Shown: one piece after another, positions 18,617-27,970 of the stretch
Layout: each line of letters begins with the position of its first letter
How positions within the stretch are numbered: position 1 is the stretch's first letter
NCBI RefSeq assembly: GCF_001684965.1
Contig: NZ_MAYG01000001.1
Location: 1,674,001-1,738,000 of the forward strand
Length of the DNA: 64,000 nucleotides
Origin: Chryseobacterium arthrosphaerae
Lineage (GTDB): Bacteria > Bacteroidota > Bacteroidia > Flavobacteriales > Weeksellaceae
Reading direction: 5' to 3'
The notes under the pieces: generated by a model
Databases searched by the model: none
What the model saw: the letters and a program-made list of their open reading frames with translations, nothing else
What the model was told of the DNA's origin: nothing
Program-made: the position numbers and the translations under genes

Positions 18617-19753
18617 TCAATGGTAATTGTGGCCTATTAATTTTTCCAGTTCAAAAGTTATTTTTTTCTCATAACCGGGCATCTGAAGTTCCGTTGCAGC
18701 ATTGATCTTCAGAATAGAAAAATCTTTACCGTCCAAAGTATATAAAGCCTTATGACGGGCTCCTACAGATGCCGGATGCGGCCTGATATGCTCATCATAA
18801 TCCTGATGAGTAAAATACAATTCCTGAACAGTACGGTAATCTGCCGATCTTCCTTTCTGTAAGAGCTCTATGAACCCGGAATCTGTCTGCGGCAAAATCT
18901 GATGTATCATTTCCATCCTGACAGGTAAAGCCGGAGCCAGCCATGACAACTCATCCTTATAAGGAAATGTGGTATCCTTTGAGTGATAATGTGCCTGATA
19001 AAAGCGGTTAAAAATGAATTGTATGGCTAACATTTTCTTTAAACTATTATACATATTCTGCGGATCTGCCATTGTCTGTTTCATCTGGTCAATATGAGAT
19101 GCAGCATAGGGCCCTGTATGGTAATTTTTCAGTTTTTCAATTTCACGGATAATTTCTGTAATCTCTTTATGAGATTCTGCCGCTACAAAGTTTCCCGAAT
19201 GATCTGTGATCAGGGTTACCGGATAAATTATTTTCACAAAATCAGCGGCAAGGCTACTGATTTTCTGCCCGGGTTCTTCACCGTCTTTTTTAAAACCACC
19301 CATTGAAAACTGCACATAATACCTTCCTTCCTCTTCTTTTACATAGGTGAAATGCAATTCATAGGCATATTCGGATTTTTGCACTCCGTCATCACTTTCA
19401 GTCTGTCTTACAGCATAATCGCCGTTGACCAGGCTGATATCAAATGGGATACTCCCCTCAGGAAGAAGATAACGCAGGCTTTCACCGTTCTCCCTTATCG
19501 TCCTGTTGATGGCCTGTATTTCATCTGATGACGGAATACAAAGCTTTTGCAGGAGTCTTAATGTTCCATCTCCGGGAATAAGATCCAACGGGCTACAGCG
19601 CACATTGTGGTATTCCCGGAGGTATTCATAATTTTCAAGGTTCAGATCCCAGGATATGCTTTCCAGTGTTTCTCCCTGTTTTACAAAATAGAGGTTCACA
19701 GCAGAATCACTTTCCTGAACGGAGTTTCCCCGATTCGAAATATTCTTTTTCAT
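18617..19753 (-). CDS. LysM-domain protein of the effector cassette
   Basis: A 378-residue protein. Residues about 20-75 form a LysM-type module (LYFVKQGETLESISWDLNLENYEYLREYHN, quoted as LYFVKQGETLESISWDLN and YEYLREYHN, then LIPGDGTLRLLQKLCIP). The rest is alpha/beta with no family recognised, including YAYELHFTYVKEEEGRYYVQ. No signal peptide is seen. LysM modules also occur in baseplate and adaptor proteins of contractile injection systems, where they join the spike to its base, so this may be an adaptor or chaperone for the DUF4280 spike and effector. It is the first gene of the four-gene minus-strand operon. Confidence 0.7.
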   Translation of the reverse strand: MKKNISNRGNSVQESDSAVNLYFVKQGETLESISWDLNLENYEYLREYHNVRCSPLDLIPGDGTLRLLQKLCIPSSDEIQAINRTIRENGESLRYLLPEGSIPFDISLVNGDYAVRQTESDDGVQKSEYAYELHFTYVKEEEGRYYVQFSMGGFKKDGEEPGQKISSLAADFVKIIYPVTLITDHSGNFVAAESHKEITEIIREIEKLKNYHTGPYAASHIDQMKQTMADPQNMYNSLKKMLAIQFIFNRFYQAHYHSKDTTFPYKDELSWLAPALPVRMEMIHQILPQTDSGFIELLQKGRSADYRTVQELYFTHQDYDEHIRPHPASVGARHKALYTLDGKDFSILKINAATELQMPGYEKKITFELEKLIGHNYH

Positions 19754-20311
19754 AATGTATTTTGTGTTTTTTAATTCTAAAAGGTTTTTAAAATTAAAAA
19801 TCCGGCCGCTACATTATTTTGTAATCATTTGCATTTTTATTGCAATTATTTTCATACAATACAACAGCTATATGTACAATAGAAAATCAAACGCAGGAGT
19901 CGTAAAACCGTATAAAAATATAAACCGGAATGTTGAATAAAACAGATAATGTAAACAATAAAGGGAGTTAGCACAATGCTTCGATATATGATTAAATCTA
20001 AAAAATAATATTCTCAATAATACTCCGGCCAATGAAACGATACTGGCATGTAATGCATTAAAAAGAGACCGCTCATTTTTGAGTGGTCTCTTATGGGTTT
20101 GCCACGAATACACAGATTTTTTAGATGTGCACCTATGGCCTGAAAAAGAAGTATGGCATAAAAAGAAACTTAACTGATAACAGCTGCTTTTTATTGAAAT
20201 CTATAAGATTTGTTTTAATTTTATTATTTATCCAAATATAGTGATTTATTTTACATAATATCTATTCACATCAATAAATTCCAAAAATTTAATATATTAA
20301 ATATCAATAGT
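19754..20311. other. Gene-free region with hairpin and intergenic repeat
   Basis: About 560 AT-rich bases. A hairpin AAGAGACCGCTCA / TGAGTGGTCTCTT (about 20063-20092) is followed by GGGTTTGCCACGAATACACA, a type of sequence common between genes in flavobacteria. No start-to-stop frame with a plausible product was found. Confidence 0.5.
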
Positions 20312-20337
20312 AAAAGGCTGCCATAAGACAGCCTTTT
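20312..20337 (-). terminator. Terminator of M28 peptidase gene
   Basis: AAAAGGCTG / CAGCCTTTT hairpin, located 29 bases downstream of the peptidase stop on the minus strand, with an A-rich left flank giving a weak U-tract. Confidence 0.65.
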
Positions 20338-20365
20338 CTGTATAAAGTCCAATTAAATTAAATCT

Positions 20366-21937
20366 TTATTTATAATCCTTTGAACTTCTTCTCGGTTCTT
20401 TGGCTTCAGGCCATTTTACGGTTTCTCCTTTTTCATCCTGTGGCATTACCCTTTTCTCCCTGTCAGAGAATTCCGGATCTTCAGAGGCCATATAGGCTAA
20501 TGCTGCGGTGAGAACCACATTATTTTTTACCTCATCAAAAACGATCTTGTCATAGGTATCTTTGGTGGTATGCCAGGTATATCCGAAATACCCCCAGTTC
20601 AGGGATCCCAGAGAAATTCCCGGTACTCCGGCAGCTACAAATGAAGCATGGTCAGAACCACCTCCACCGGGCATTCCCGGAAAATCCGTTTTGATATGGC
20701 TTCTTACCGACTTCGGAACACCTTCAAGCCATCTTCCTACATAGTCATAGGCTTTTACAAACCCCTGGCCGCTGATATTGACCACACGACCGGTTCCGTT
20801 ATCCTGGTTGAAAGCAGCCTGTACTCCTTTGATGATCTGGGGATTATCTGCCACAAAGCCTCTGGAACCGTTCAGCCCCTGCTCTTCGCTTCCCCAAAGT
20901 CCGATTACGATGGTTCTTTTGTTGTTCGGATAATACTTTTTAAGGATTCTCATGGTTTCCAGCATGGTAAGGGTACCCGTTCCGTTGTCTGTAGCGCCCT
21001 GAGCTCCGTCCCATGAATCAAGGTGGGCAGAAAGAATTACATATTCATCCGGTTTTTCCTTCCCTTTGATCATCCCGATGGTATTGAAGCTTTTCGCTTC
21101 AGGAAGTATTTTAGACTGGGCATCGATCTTAATTTTAGGCTGTGCTCCTTTCTCTGCCATTCTGTAAAGCATTCCATAGTCTTCCACATCAATATCGACC
21201 ATCGGAATCTTTGATGTTTTTGCTCCGAATATTCTGTTGGCTCCCATAATTCCGGTCCAGTTTGAAATGGCAATTCCCACTGCACCTGCTTTTTCCAATG
21301 CTTCAGGAAGCGTATTGTTGTCATAGCCGATATTTTTCACATACGCCGTGAAATCCTTTGCAGCCTGCTCTTTTTCTGCTTTCAGCTTTTCATACAGCTC
21401 AGGTGTTGCAAATTCTTTGATCTGCTCATCAGAACGTCCTATTTTCTGATATTGTGCCATCAGTACGATCTTTCCTTTTGCAGAAGGAAGCCAGCTGTCG
21501 AATTCTGCTTTGGAAGATACTTTAGGAAGGATGATCACTTCAGCTTCAATGGCTTTTTTAGTAGCCGGGCTCCATGCCAGCTGGGTAGCGGATAGTGACT
21601 TTACCCGTGGATAGGTCATGTCTACATGCGTCGTTCCTCTCTGCCACCCTTTCCACGTTCCGAACTGCTGAAGATTGGCCTCTATTCCCCATGAACGAAG
21701 CTTTCCGGCACTCCATTCGTTGGCGGCAAGCATTTCCGGTGTTCCCACAAGGCGTGGCCCGATACCATCCAACAGTTCATACGCCATATTTTCCAGCTGT
21801 GAATTGTTATTTACCTCATCTACAAAACTTTTTACGATAGGGTTAAGCCTCTCTTTCGGGTCTACTTTTACCTGAGCCCATGAAAACTGGGCAGCCAGCA
21901 TTACTGCGGGCACTGCAAAAAATCTATTTATCCTCAT
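20366..21937 (-). CDS. Secreted M28 zinc peptidase
   Basis: A 523-residue protein with a cleavable signal peptide (ending FSWAQ). A protease-associated insert lies at about 130-280. The M28 catalytic domain starts at about 295: ILSAHLDSWDGAQGATDNGTG (given as ILSAHLDSWDG and ATDNGTG, with zinc ligands H and bridging D), GLWGSEEQGLNGS (EE: base and zinc ligand), FNQDNGTG (D ligand) and YTWHTTKDTYD (H ligand). The expected activity is aminopeptidase or carboxypeptidase cleavage of peptides in the periplasm or outside the cell. There is no C-terminal sorting domain, so periplasmic retention is likely. It is monocistronic. Confidence 0.92.
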   Translation of the reverse strand: MRINRFFAVPAVMLAAQFSWAQVKVDPKERLNPIVKSFVDEVNNNSQLENMAYELLDGIGPRLVGTPEMLAANEWSAGKLRSWGIEANLQQFGTWKGWQRGTTHVDMTYPRVKSLSATQLAWSPATKKAIEAEVIILPKVSSKAEFDSWLPSAKGKIVLMAQYQKIGRSDEQIKEFATPELYEKLKAEKEQAAKDFTAYVKNIGYDNNTLPEALEKAGAVGIAISNWTGIMGANRIFGAKTSKIPMVDIDVEDYGMLYRMAEKGAQPKIKIDAQSKILPEAKSFNTIGMIKGKEKPDEYVILSAHLDSWDGAQGATDNGTGTLTMLETMRILKKYYPNNKRTIVIGLWGSEEQGLNGSRGFVADNPQIIKGVQAAFNQDNGTGRVVNISGQGFVKAYDYVGRWLEGVPKSVRSHIKTDFPGMPGGGGSDHASFVAAGVPGISLGSLNWGYFGYTWHTTKDTYDKIVFDEVKNNVVLTAALAYMASEDPEFSDREKRVMPQDEKGETVKWPEAKEPRRSSKDYK

Positions 21938-22417
21938 AATATATATTGATTGGTTTAAAGATAAAGGAAATTAAGGAGATGATGAAGGAATGAATACAAA
22001 AAAGTTCCTGTTCAACGATATTGTGAATGTTTTTGCTGTTTATGGAGTGAATTCATATTTTTTCAACTGCTGATGTACGGATTCTTTTTTCGTCCATGGA
22101 TTAGTGGATAGAACATCTCGCAGATGGCGCAGATTTTTATAAAGAACTCTGCTATATCTATTACAGGATTTCTTCAATATTTTGAATGTTTTGATTCTCC
22201 AATTCTTTTTTAATTCGATCAATAATAGCTCGTGGATTGCGCAGATTTTCCAATCAGATCTGCGTTATCTGCACAATCTGCGAGAGCTTAAAATTAAATT
22301 GAATATTGAAGACGTAAAGAGCATAAAAAACTATGTCCCTATGCTGTTAAAAGATAAACCCCATAGAGACATAGAATATACTGATTCCTGGTAAACTGAT
22401 GCATCATTACAAGTGAA
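21938..22417. other. Gene-free region with CGCAGAT-type repeats
   Basis: It holds two patches of the intergenic sequence type TCTGCG/CGCAGAT (22110-22132 and 22226-22290, including GATCTGCGTTATCTGCACAA), and an imperfect 13-bp inverted repeat CTATGTCCCTATG / CATAGAGACATAG (22331-22343 with 22362-22374). These look like dispersed non-coding repeats. No gene is supported. Confidence 0.55.
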
Positions 22418-23566
22418 TTACTTCCCGTTCACAAAAGCCTTTTCCTCTTCTGAAAGCAATGTAGTATTCACTTTATTTTCTTTCACCGTATCATTATTCC
22501 AGATGCTGATCTTAAAGTCTACTTTCGGATCCAGTCCCTTTTTATCAGACGGGGTAAAGGTGTTGTAGACCATCTCACGGCTGAACTTTCTCACATGGGT
22601 TTCATCGTTATAATAAGAGGTAAACTTATCTCCCTCAAGCCTGGTCATGGCAGGAATATAAGAACCGTTTTTCTTATAGAAATCAAAGATCAGCGAAGCA
22701 TCCCCCAGTTTATAATCGAACGTTTTCCCATCAGTGGTTTTCCTTTGGACTACCGGATAGTTTTCCTGGAAATAATGGGTTTCGAAATAAGTAATAGCCT
22801 TGTCTGCAGTATTGTATTTAAATTCCCCATTCATGTGCACTCCGTTTGCAGAACTAATTTTGAAAGTGATCAGCTGTTCGTTTCCTTCTTCAAAGATCAG
22901 TCTTCCGGTACATTTGGTCTCTTTCATTTTCAGATGCTGAAGTTCCCTGTACAGTTCGAAATTCAGGAAAAAATTCCCAAGATATTCATGAGAAAATTCG
23001 TTGGTTTTACCGGTGAAAATACTGTCTGACTTTATGTTTTTTAAATATTTCACATTGTTCAGCTGCATCTGGAGAATCTCATCATAATCTTTACGTAAAC
23101 CCTGTTTGAAATTATACATATTGTCACTGGCCCATAATTTTGCTTCAGCAATGACCAGGAAAAACAGTTTGCTGTTGTCAAAACTTTTCTCCTTATAGAC
23201 TACATCATAGAGAGAAGGGGCATTATAATACCGCTTATGATAATTTTTAGCAACATCTTCAAAGATCTTTTTAACATCTACATTTACAATCTTTATTTCT
23301 CCGATATCTTTATACAGAGGTTTAAGCTTTATCTGCGGGCTGAAATTCCGGACCTCCGCCTTCTGGTAACCTGAAGCGGAAACTTCAAAAGCCGGTGCAT
23401 CACTGCTGACAGGGGCTATGCCATCTTCATTGGTATATACAATCTGATCCTTCAGAAGGATCCTTGCATTGGGTACCGGGCTTCCGCTTTCCGCATCCAC
23501 CACTTTGAGCTGCTGGCTGTGGAATACTCCAAAAAACAGGATGAATAATAGATAAGAGTGTTTCAT
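22418..23566 (-). CDS. Exported protein with CarboxypepD_reg-like domain
   Basis: A 382-residue protein with signal peptide MKHSYLLFILFFGVFHSQ. Residues about 19-75 resemble the carboxypeptidase regulatory-like beta-sandwich found at the N-terminus of many Bacteroidota outer-membrane proteins (LKVVDAESGSPVPNARILLK, then VYTNEDG). The rest is a beta-rich region of unknown family (YFETHYFQENYPVVQ, YIPAMTRLEG). Such proteins are usually periplasmic or associated with the outer membrane; no TonB or barrel features are visible here. It is monocistronic. Confidence 0.7.
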   Translation of the reverse strand: MKHSYLLFILFFGVFHSQQLKVVDAESGSPVPNARILLKDQIVYTNEDGIAPVSSDAPAFEVSASGYQKAEVRNFSPQIKLKPLYKDIGEIKIVNVDVKKIFEDVAKNYHKRYYNAPSLYDVVYKEKSFDNSKLFFLVIAEAKLWASDNMYNFKQGLRKDYDEILQMQLNNVKYLKNIKSDSIFTGKTNEFSHEYLGNFFLNFELYRELQHLKMKETKCTGRLIFEEGNEQLITFKISSANGVHMNGEFKYNTADKAITYFETHYFQENYPVVQRKTTDGKTFDYKLGDASLIFDFYKKNGSYIPAMTRLEGDKFTSYYNDETHVRKFSREMVYNTFTPSDKKGLDPKVDFKISIWNNDTVKENKVNTTLLSEEEKAFVNGK

Positions 23567-23730
23567 GTATCGGGTATATCAGTTTTAAATTAACGGCACA
23601 AATATATACGTTGAACACAAAACAGAGTACAAATTAATAGTTTTTAACTTTTGGAATTTAATTTTGGGAAACAGAGAGCACAAAAGGAAAATTTTAACAC
23701 TGCAATCTGAGCCTGCTGACAAGGCAGGGG

Positions 23731-23760
23731 ATAAAAAAACCGGCTCAAAATGAACCGGTT
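23731..23760 (-). terminator. Terminator of the histone-H1-like gene
   Basis: AACCGGCTCA / TGAACCGGTT hairpin with one mismatch and an A-run at 23732-23738 on its left, which becomes the U-run of the minus-strand transcript. Confidence 0.75.
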
Positions 23761-23771
23761 CAGCGAACGAA

Positions 23772-23948
23772 TTATTTTTTAGCTTCTTCTACAGAAACTT
23801 TTCTAAATTCTTTGAACAGTTTGCTTAGCTCTAAAGCTGCTTTACGAGCTCTTGTACCTGCTGCTTTGTTTCCTTTTTCTGCTTGCTGGTTAGCTTCAGT
23901 TGTGAACGCTTCAAATTCTGCGTTGATTTTTTCAATTAGTTCTTTCAT
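23772..23948 (-). CDS. Histone H1-like small basic protein
   Basis: A 58-residue protein beginning MKELIEKINAEFEAFTTEAN and ending EFRKVSVEEAKK, with GNKAAGTRARKAALELSKLF in the middle. This lysine/alanine-rich helical protein is the short 'histone H1' family conserved throughout Flavobacteriia, and is thought to bind DNA as a nucleoid protein. Its length is normal for the family. It is too short for most ORF calls but has its own terminator and a clear start. Confidence 0.85.
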   Translation of the reverse strand: MKELIEKINAEFEAFTTEANQQAEKGNKAAGTRARKAALELSKLFKEFRKVSVEEAKK

Positions 23949-24202
23949 TTATTTAAAAATTTAGGCTGCAAATATAGGTTTTATGGTGATTCCAGCCTAA
24001 CTGGAGCGAAAAAAGTTTGGCTAAAATGGCTAAAATTTTCACTTTAATCAGCATAAAAGTACGTTTCTGATACTATTGAGCCTTTAAAAATCTTGTTTTT
24101 GCCGCTGTTCAGGCATTGCCGGCTGAAAAACTCAGCCTCTGACAACTAAAATAAAAAGGCTAAAAAACACAGGAGAAATCTTCATTTTCTTAGTTTTTAT
24201 TT

Positions 24203-24210
24203 TAAATTTG
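24203..24210 (+). promoter_or_regulatory. -7 element for the gluzincin peptidase gene
   Basis: TAAATTTG lies 18 bases before the ATG at 24229. It shows that the upstream TTG of the open frame (24208) is promoter, not start. Confidence 0.5.
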
Positions 24211-24228
24211 GAAAAAACGACTTTATCC

Positions 24229-25722
24229 ATGGTAAAAAAATTATTCATCCTGGCCTTGCTGCTGCCCCTGCTCGCCTATTCTCAGAATAGCATCCGCTAT
24301 AAAATATTTTATAATGATGACCTTGAGCGAAACGGACTGAAAGTACAGGTTGATTATACTCTTAAAAAACCATCTGATACCCTTTCCTTTTATTTTGCCA
24401 ATGAAAACTGGGGCGAGAAAAATCTTTTCAATACTCTTACCCTGTTAAAAGAGGAGAACCCGGACATCGGTTTTGAAACCCAGCCGGAAAAGAGCAGAAT
24501 AAAAATCAATATGAAAGAGGGAAATAAAGTTTCCTTTATTTATCATATCAGACAGGATTTTAAAGATCCGAGCTATACCATATTCAACCGCCCAAGAATC
24601 AATAATACGTTCTTTCATGTATTGGGTAAAAACCTTTTCATGGTCCCCCTGTCATTTACCAAAAATCCGGAAGACAGGGAATTTGAATTTTCAGTTGAAT
24701 GGCTGGAATTCCCGGCAAAATTCAGGCTTCATAATAATTTTGCCACCCAGGCCAGGGCCCAGAATATCAAAACTACGCTTTGGGATGGGTTCTACAACTC
24801 ACTGTTTACAGGAGGTGACTATAGGTTTTACTCTTTTAAAGTACAGAACAAGCCGGTTTATTTTGCCTTAAGAGATCAGTGGCACAACGGATTTACAGAT
24901 GATTTCTTATTTTCAAACCTAAAAAAAGCAGTACAGTCCCAAAGGGATTTCTGGAAAGATTATGACCAGAATTACTTCACCGTTACCATGACGCCTACCG
25001 TTTCACAGAAAGACAGCCTTTTCAAAGGATACAGTACAACAGGGTCTGCCATTAAAAATGCTTTTATGATCCAGGGCACCAATAATCCTTTTAATGATAA
25101 GAATTCTTACCTTTATCTTCTTCACCATGAGCTGATGCATGAATGGATCGGAAATAAGATCCAGAATAAAAATGAAGAGCTCAATTATTGGTTCAGTGAA
25201 GGCTTTACCGACTATTACACCTATAAAAACAGGTTACGCATCAAAGATATTTCTGCTGACGAATGGCTCAGGTTATTCAACAGTGAGGTGATCAGGAACC
25301 ACTGGAAAAATCCGCAGCGGGACATTCCGAATTATAAGATAAAAGATGATTTCTGGAAAAGCCGTGATGTAGAAAAGGTACCGTACCGGCGGGGGGCCAT
25401 TTTTGCTTTCTGGCTGGATAATCAGATCCTGCTGAAATCCCGCTACAGAAAATCCCTGGACGACCTGATGCGTGAATTGCTGAAGAAATGTACGGAAAAG
25501 AAACTGAAATTTACGGATGAACTGTTTCTGGATCTAGTACAGCAATATCTGGATAGAGACATTACCTATTTCTTTCAGAAGCATATCATTTCCGGGGAAG
25601 ATATTGATCTTACCAGAGAAAAATGGATTGACGGCTTTGAGTTTAAAAACATGGAAGCTATACCGCAGCTGGAAATTGACAGGACCAAAAATCTGAAATA
25701 TGCAATAAGTGAAGTAAAATAA
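24229..25722 (+). CDS. Exported gluzincin metallopeptidase (M1/M61-like)
   Basis: A 497-residue protein starting MVKKLFILALLLPLLAYSQ, a clean signal peptide; the frame extends 7 codons upstream but a -7 promoter element overlaps that part. The N-terminal half is beta-rich. The zinc site HELMHEWIG lies at about residues 301-309, and the downstream glutamate ligand is in WFSEGFTDYY 19 residues later, as in M1 and M61 aminopeptidases. Substrates are unknown; periplasmic or outer-membrane location is inferred. It is convergent with the MocR-like regulator gene, with only 19 bases between them. Confidence 0.85.
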   Translation: MVKKLFILALLLPLLAYSQNSIRYKIFYNDDLERNGLKVQVDYTLKKPSDTLSFYFANENWGEKNLFNTLTLLKEENPDIGFETQPEKSRIKINMKEGNKVSFIYHIRQDFKDPSYTIFNRPRINNTFFHVLGKNLFMVPLSFTKNPEDREFEFSVEWLEFPAKFRLHNNFATQARAQNIKTTLWDGFYNSLFTGGDYRFYSFKVQNKPVYFALRDQWHNGFTDDFLFSNLKKAVQSQRDFWKDYDQNYFTVTMTPTVSQKDSLFKGYSTTGSAIKNAFMIQGTNNPFNDKNSYLYLLHHELMHEWIGNKIQNKNEELNYWFSEGFTDYYTYKNRLRIKDISADEWLRLFNSEVIRNHWKNPQRDIPNYKIKDDFWKSRDVEKVPYRRGAIFAFWLDNQILLKSRYRKSLDDLMRELLKKCTEKKLKFTDELFLDLVQQYLDRDITYFFQKHIISGEDIDLTREKWIDGFEFKNMEAIPQLEIDRTKNLKYAISEVK

Positions 25723-25741
25723 AACATTTTTAAAGAATGCC

Positions 25742-27160
25742 TCACAAGAGCAGTTCTTTTGCTTTTCTGCCTGCACTTTCCAATAGGGATATACTTTCTG
25801 CCGTAATTCTTTCTGAAAAAACAATCCGGAAATAATGACTGTATGAGCCAGAAAAAGAGAAGGTCTCCCCGGGAGTAAACATGATGCCATGTTTTTCGCA
25901 ATACTGATAAAACAGCTCCATATCTGTCTTTTCCGTTAGTTGTGCCCAGATACTATACCCTCCTTCCGGCTTATAAAAACATGAACCGTAGGGAAAATAT
26001 TTTTTCAGTACACCGGATAACTGAACAGCCTGATCATTCAGTTTTCTCCTGAATGTCCGCAGATGCCTTTCATAGCTGCTGCCTTGCAAAAGTTTAAGAA
26101 TCAGTTCCTGGTAAACGGGCGAAACCGATCTTCCCAAACTGAATTTCACCCTTTCTGCTTTTGAATAAAGATCTCCGGCATACAGCCATCCTAAACGGAT
26201 ACCGGGTGCCAGTGTCTTTGAAAATGAAGAATACATCATGACCAGCCCTTTAGTATCAAAACTTTTGATGCTGCAGGGTCTTTTCTCTCCAAAATAGAGG
26301 TCGGAATACATATCATTTTCTATAATGCTTACCCGGTAGTTTTCAGCAATGCCCAGCAGATCTTTCTTGGTACTATCGCTCATGAGGGTTCCTGTAGGAT
26401 TATGAAAATTCGGAGTGACGACCAGAGCACGGATATCATTTTCTTCACAAGCTGTACGGAAGGATTCCAGATCAAAACCACTGTCGCAGGAGACCGGGAT
26501 TTCAACGACCTTCAGTTCCAGATTAGTGATAACTTCCAGGACAGAAAATACACACGGGCTGTCTACAGCCACTATATCTCCTGGTTTGGTCACAGATTTC
26601 AATGCAATGGTGAGGGCCTGTAAGGCACCATCGGTTATGATCAGCTCATCAGGATTCAGCAGACAGCCATACCTGTTCATCTGTTTTGCGATCTGATATC
26701 TTAAAGGCTCAAGCCCGTTGGAAGGATAATATCTGAGAAGAGATGCGCCTTTTTCACGGATCACTTCCTGCATGGTTCTCAGAATTAATTTCTGGGGAAT
26801 GAGCAGGTCACCGGGAGCTGCAGCATTAAAGAAACCGGCTTCGGAAATCCTTTTGGAGGTCAGCATCATATTTTTCATAAATGCCTCATTCCTGACAACC
26901 GGTGGGAGCCGGTCTGTTTTCCTGTGTTCCCCGTTTTGGGTTTGGGCTGCCACAAAATAACCGGACCGTGGGCTGCTTTTAATGAGTCCTCTGATCAGCA
27001 AGTATTCAAAACCGCTCTGAACGGAACTTGTGCTCAGCCGGTATGTTTTCCTGATTTCCCGGACAGATGGAAGACGGTCGTTTTCCTTTACAGCTCCATT
27101 ACGGATCTGTTCTTCTATAACCGATGTAAAAATTTCATATTTATAAGGCTTCATACGCAC
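25742..27160 (-). CDS. MocR-type regulator (GntR HTH + aminotransferase domain)
   Basis: A 472-residue protein. Residues about 5-75 form a GntR winged helix (NDRLPSVREIRKTYRLSTSS). Residues about 105-470 form a fold-type I PLP aminotransferase domain, with NFHNPTG (substrate/PLP site), END-YSDLYF and the lysine-bearing SSFSKTLAPGIRLGW; this lysine should bind PLP. MocR/PdxR regulators sense PLP or amino compounds and control vitamin B6 or amino-acid genes. The start may be at 27160 or at the second methionine at 27154. The GNAT gene is transcribed divergently 200 bases away and is the likely target. A TAAATTTG element (27185-27178) lies just upstream. Confidence 0.92.
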   Translation of the reverse strand: MRMKPYKYEIFTSVIEEQIRNGAVKENDRLPSVREIRKTYRLSTSSVQSGFEYLLIRGLIKSSPRSGYFVAAQTQNGEHRKTDRLPPVVRNEAFMKNMMLTSKRISEAGFFNAAAPGDLLIPQKLILRTMQEVIREKGASLLRYYPSNGLEPLRYQIAKQMNRYGCLLNPDELIITDGALQALTIALKSVTKPGDIVAVDSPCVFSVLEVITNLELKVVEIPVSCDSGFDLESFRTACEENDIRALVVTPNFHNPTGTLMSDSTKKDLLGIAENYRVSIIENDMYSDLYFGEKRPCSIKSFDTKGLVMMYSSFSKTLAPGIRLGWLYAGDLYSKAERVKFSLGRSVSPVYQELILKLLQGSSYERHLRTFRRKLNDQAVQLSGVLKKYFPYGSCFYKPEGGYSIWAQLTEKTDMELFYQYCEKHGIMFTPGETFSFSGSYSHYFRIVFSERITAESISLLESAGRKAKELLL

Positions 27161-27286
27161 CCGTCAACTGTATCAAACAAATTTACATGTATTTTTATAA
27201 GTATGGAGAATCCGGCATAAACAATTGTGGTTTGATGATGCCAGAAAGCCCGGATTCATATTAAGTCAAGAGAATTGATCTTAAAT

Positions 27287-27317
27287 CTGTACCGGTTACA
27301 TTTTAATGAACTGTACC
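27287..27317 (+). promoter_or_regulatory. Direct repeats, putative MocR operator
   Basis: CTGTACC occurs at 27287-27293 and 27311-27317, 24 bases apart (about two helix turns), and 23 bases upstream of the -7 element TAATTTTG (27340-27347) of the GNAT gene. MocR-type dimers usually bind direct repeats, so this is a plausible site. Confidence 0.45.
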
Positions 27318-27361
27318 CTTTTAAAATGGAATAATCTTCTAATTTTGAATAAAAAAAACTT

Positions 27362-27874
27362 ATGGAGATCATTTCAAAATTTACAGTTGGTTCTGAAGAG
27401 GGAATTTCTGATCTTATAGCCATCATCGACGCTTCGGTTTATACACTTCACAAGGATTTTGTTTCTGAAGAAGCCATCAGAAAATACAGCAATGAAATAG
27501 ATCCCAGAAAAATGATCAATGACCTGAATGATCTTTCCAATCAGCTGATCATGACCTATGCAGACCAGCAACCGGTAGGTTACAGCATTATCAAAAGCGG
27601 GTCTGTATATCCGGGTCTGGCTGAAGGAAAACGGGCTACAGAAATCAGTTTTGTGGTGCTCCCGGAATTCAATATTCCGGAAATAAGGCAGTCACACTGG
27701 AAAAAATGCAGATCAGCAATCAGTTTCACAGAGGTCATCTGGATCAATATGCTGGCTCACGACCCACTTCTGGAATTTTTAAAAGAGACAGGATTTACTT
27801 CGGTGGCTGAAGCTAAAGCAGGACCTTTCCAACTTCCGTCTTTCATTATGGAAATGCAGCTTCATAACAATTAA
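27362..27874 (+). CDS. GNAT family acetyltransferase
   Basis: A 170-residue protein in the GCN5-type acetyltransferase size range. The beta-4 region TYADQQPVGYSIIKSG and a following FVVLPEFN match GNAT layout, and LLEFLKETGFTSV matches the C-terminal half of the fold. The acetyl-CoA loop is not the canonical QxxGxG, so the assignment is of moderate strength. It is divergent from the MocR-like regulator and preceded by paired CTGTACC sites, so regulation by that protein is likely. The substrate is unknown. Confidence 0.65.
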   Translation: MEIISKFTVGSEEGISDLIAIIDASVYTLHKDFVSEEAIRKYSNEIDPRKMINDLNDLSNQLIMTYADQQPVGYSIIKSGSVYPGLAEGKRATEISFVVLPEFNIPEIRQSHWKKCRSAISFTEVIWINMLAHDPLLEFLKETGFTSVAEAKAGPFQLPSFIMEMQLHNN

Positions 27875-27970
27875 AGCAATTTCCCATCATTACAGATCTG
27901 ATACAAAACAAGGTAAGTAAATCACAATACAAAAGATTTACTTATCTTTGATTTTTATAATTTACAGATC

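Noticed and set aside
19755..19940. Plus-strand 61-codon frame with a hydrophobic segment
   Set aside because: It starts two bases from the divergent LysM gene start, and the hydrophobicity comes from AT-rich sequence. It could be a tiny membrane protein but nothing supports it.
20000..20180. Open stretch reading through the hairpin at 20063-20092
   Set aside because: There is no start codon in frame and it crosses a terminator-like hairpin and a dispersed intergenic repeat.
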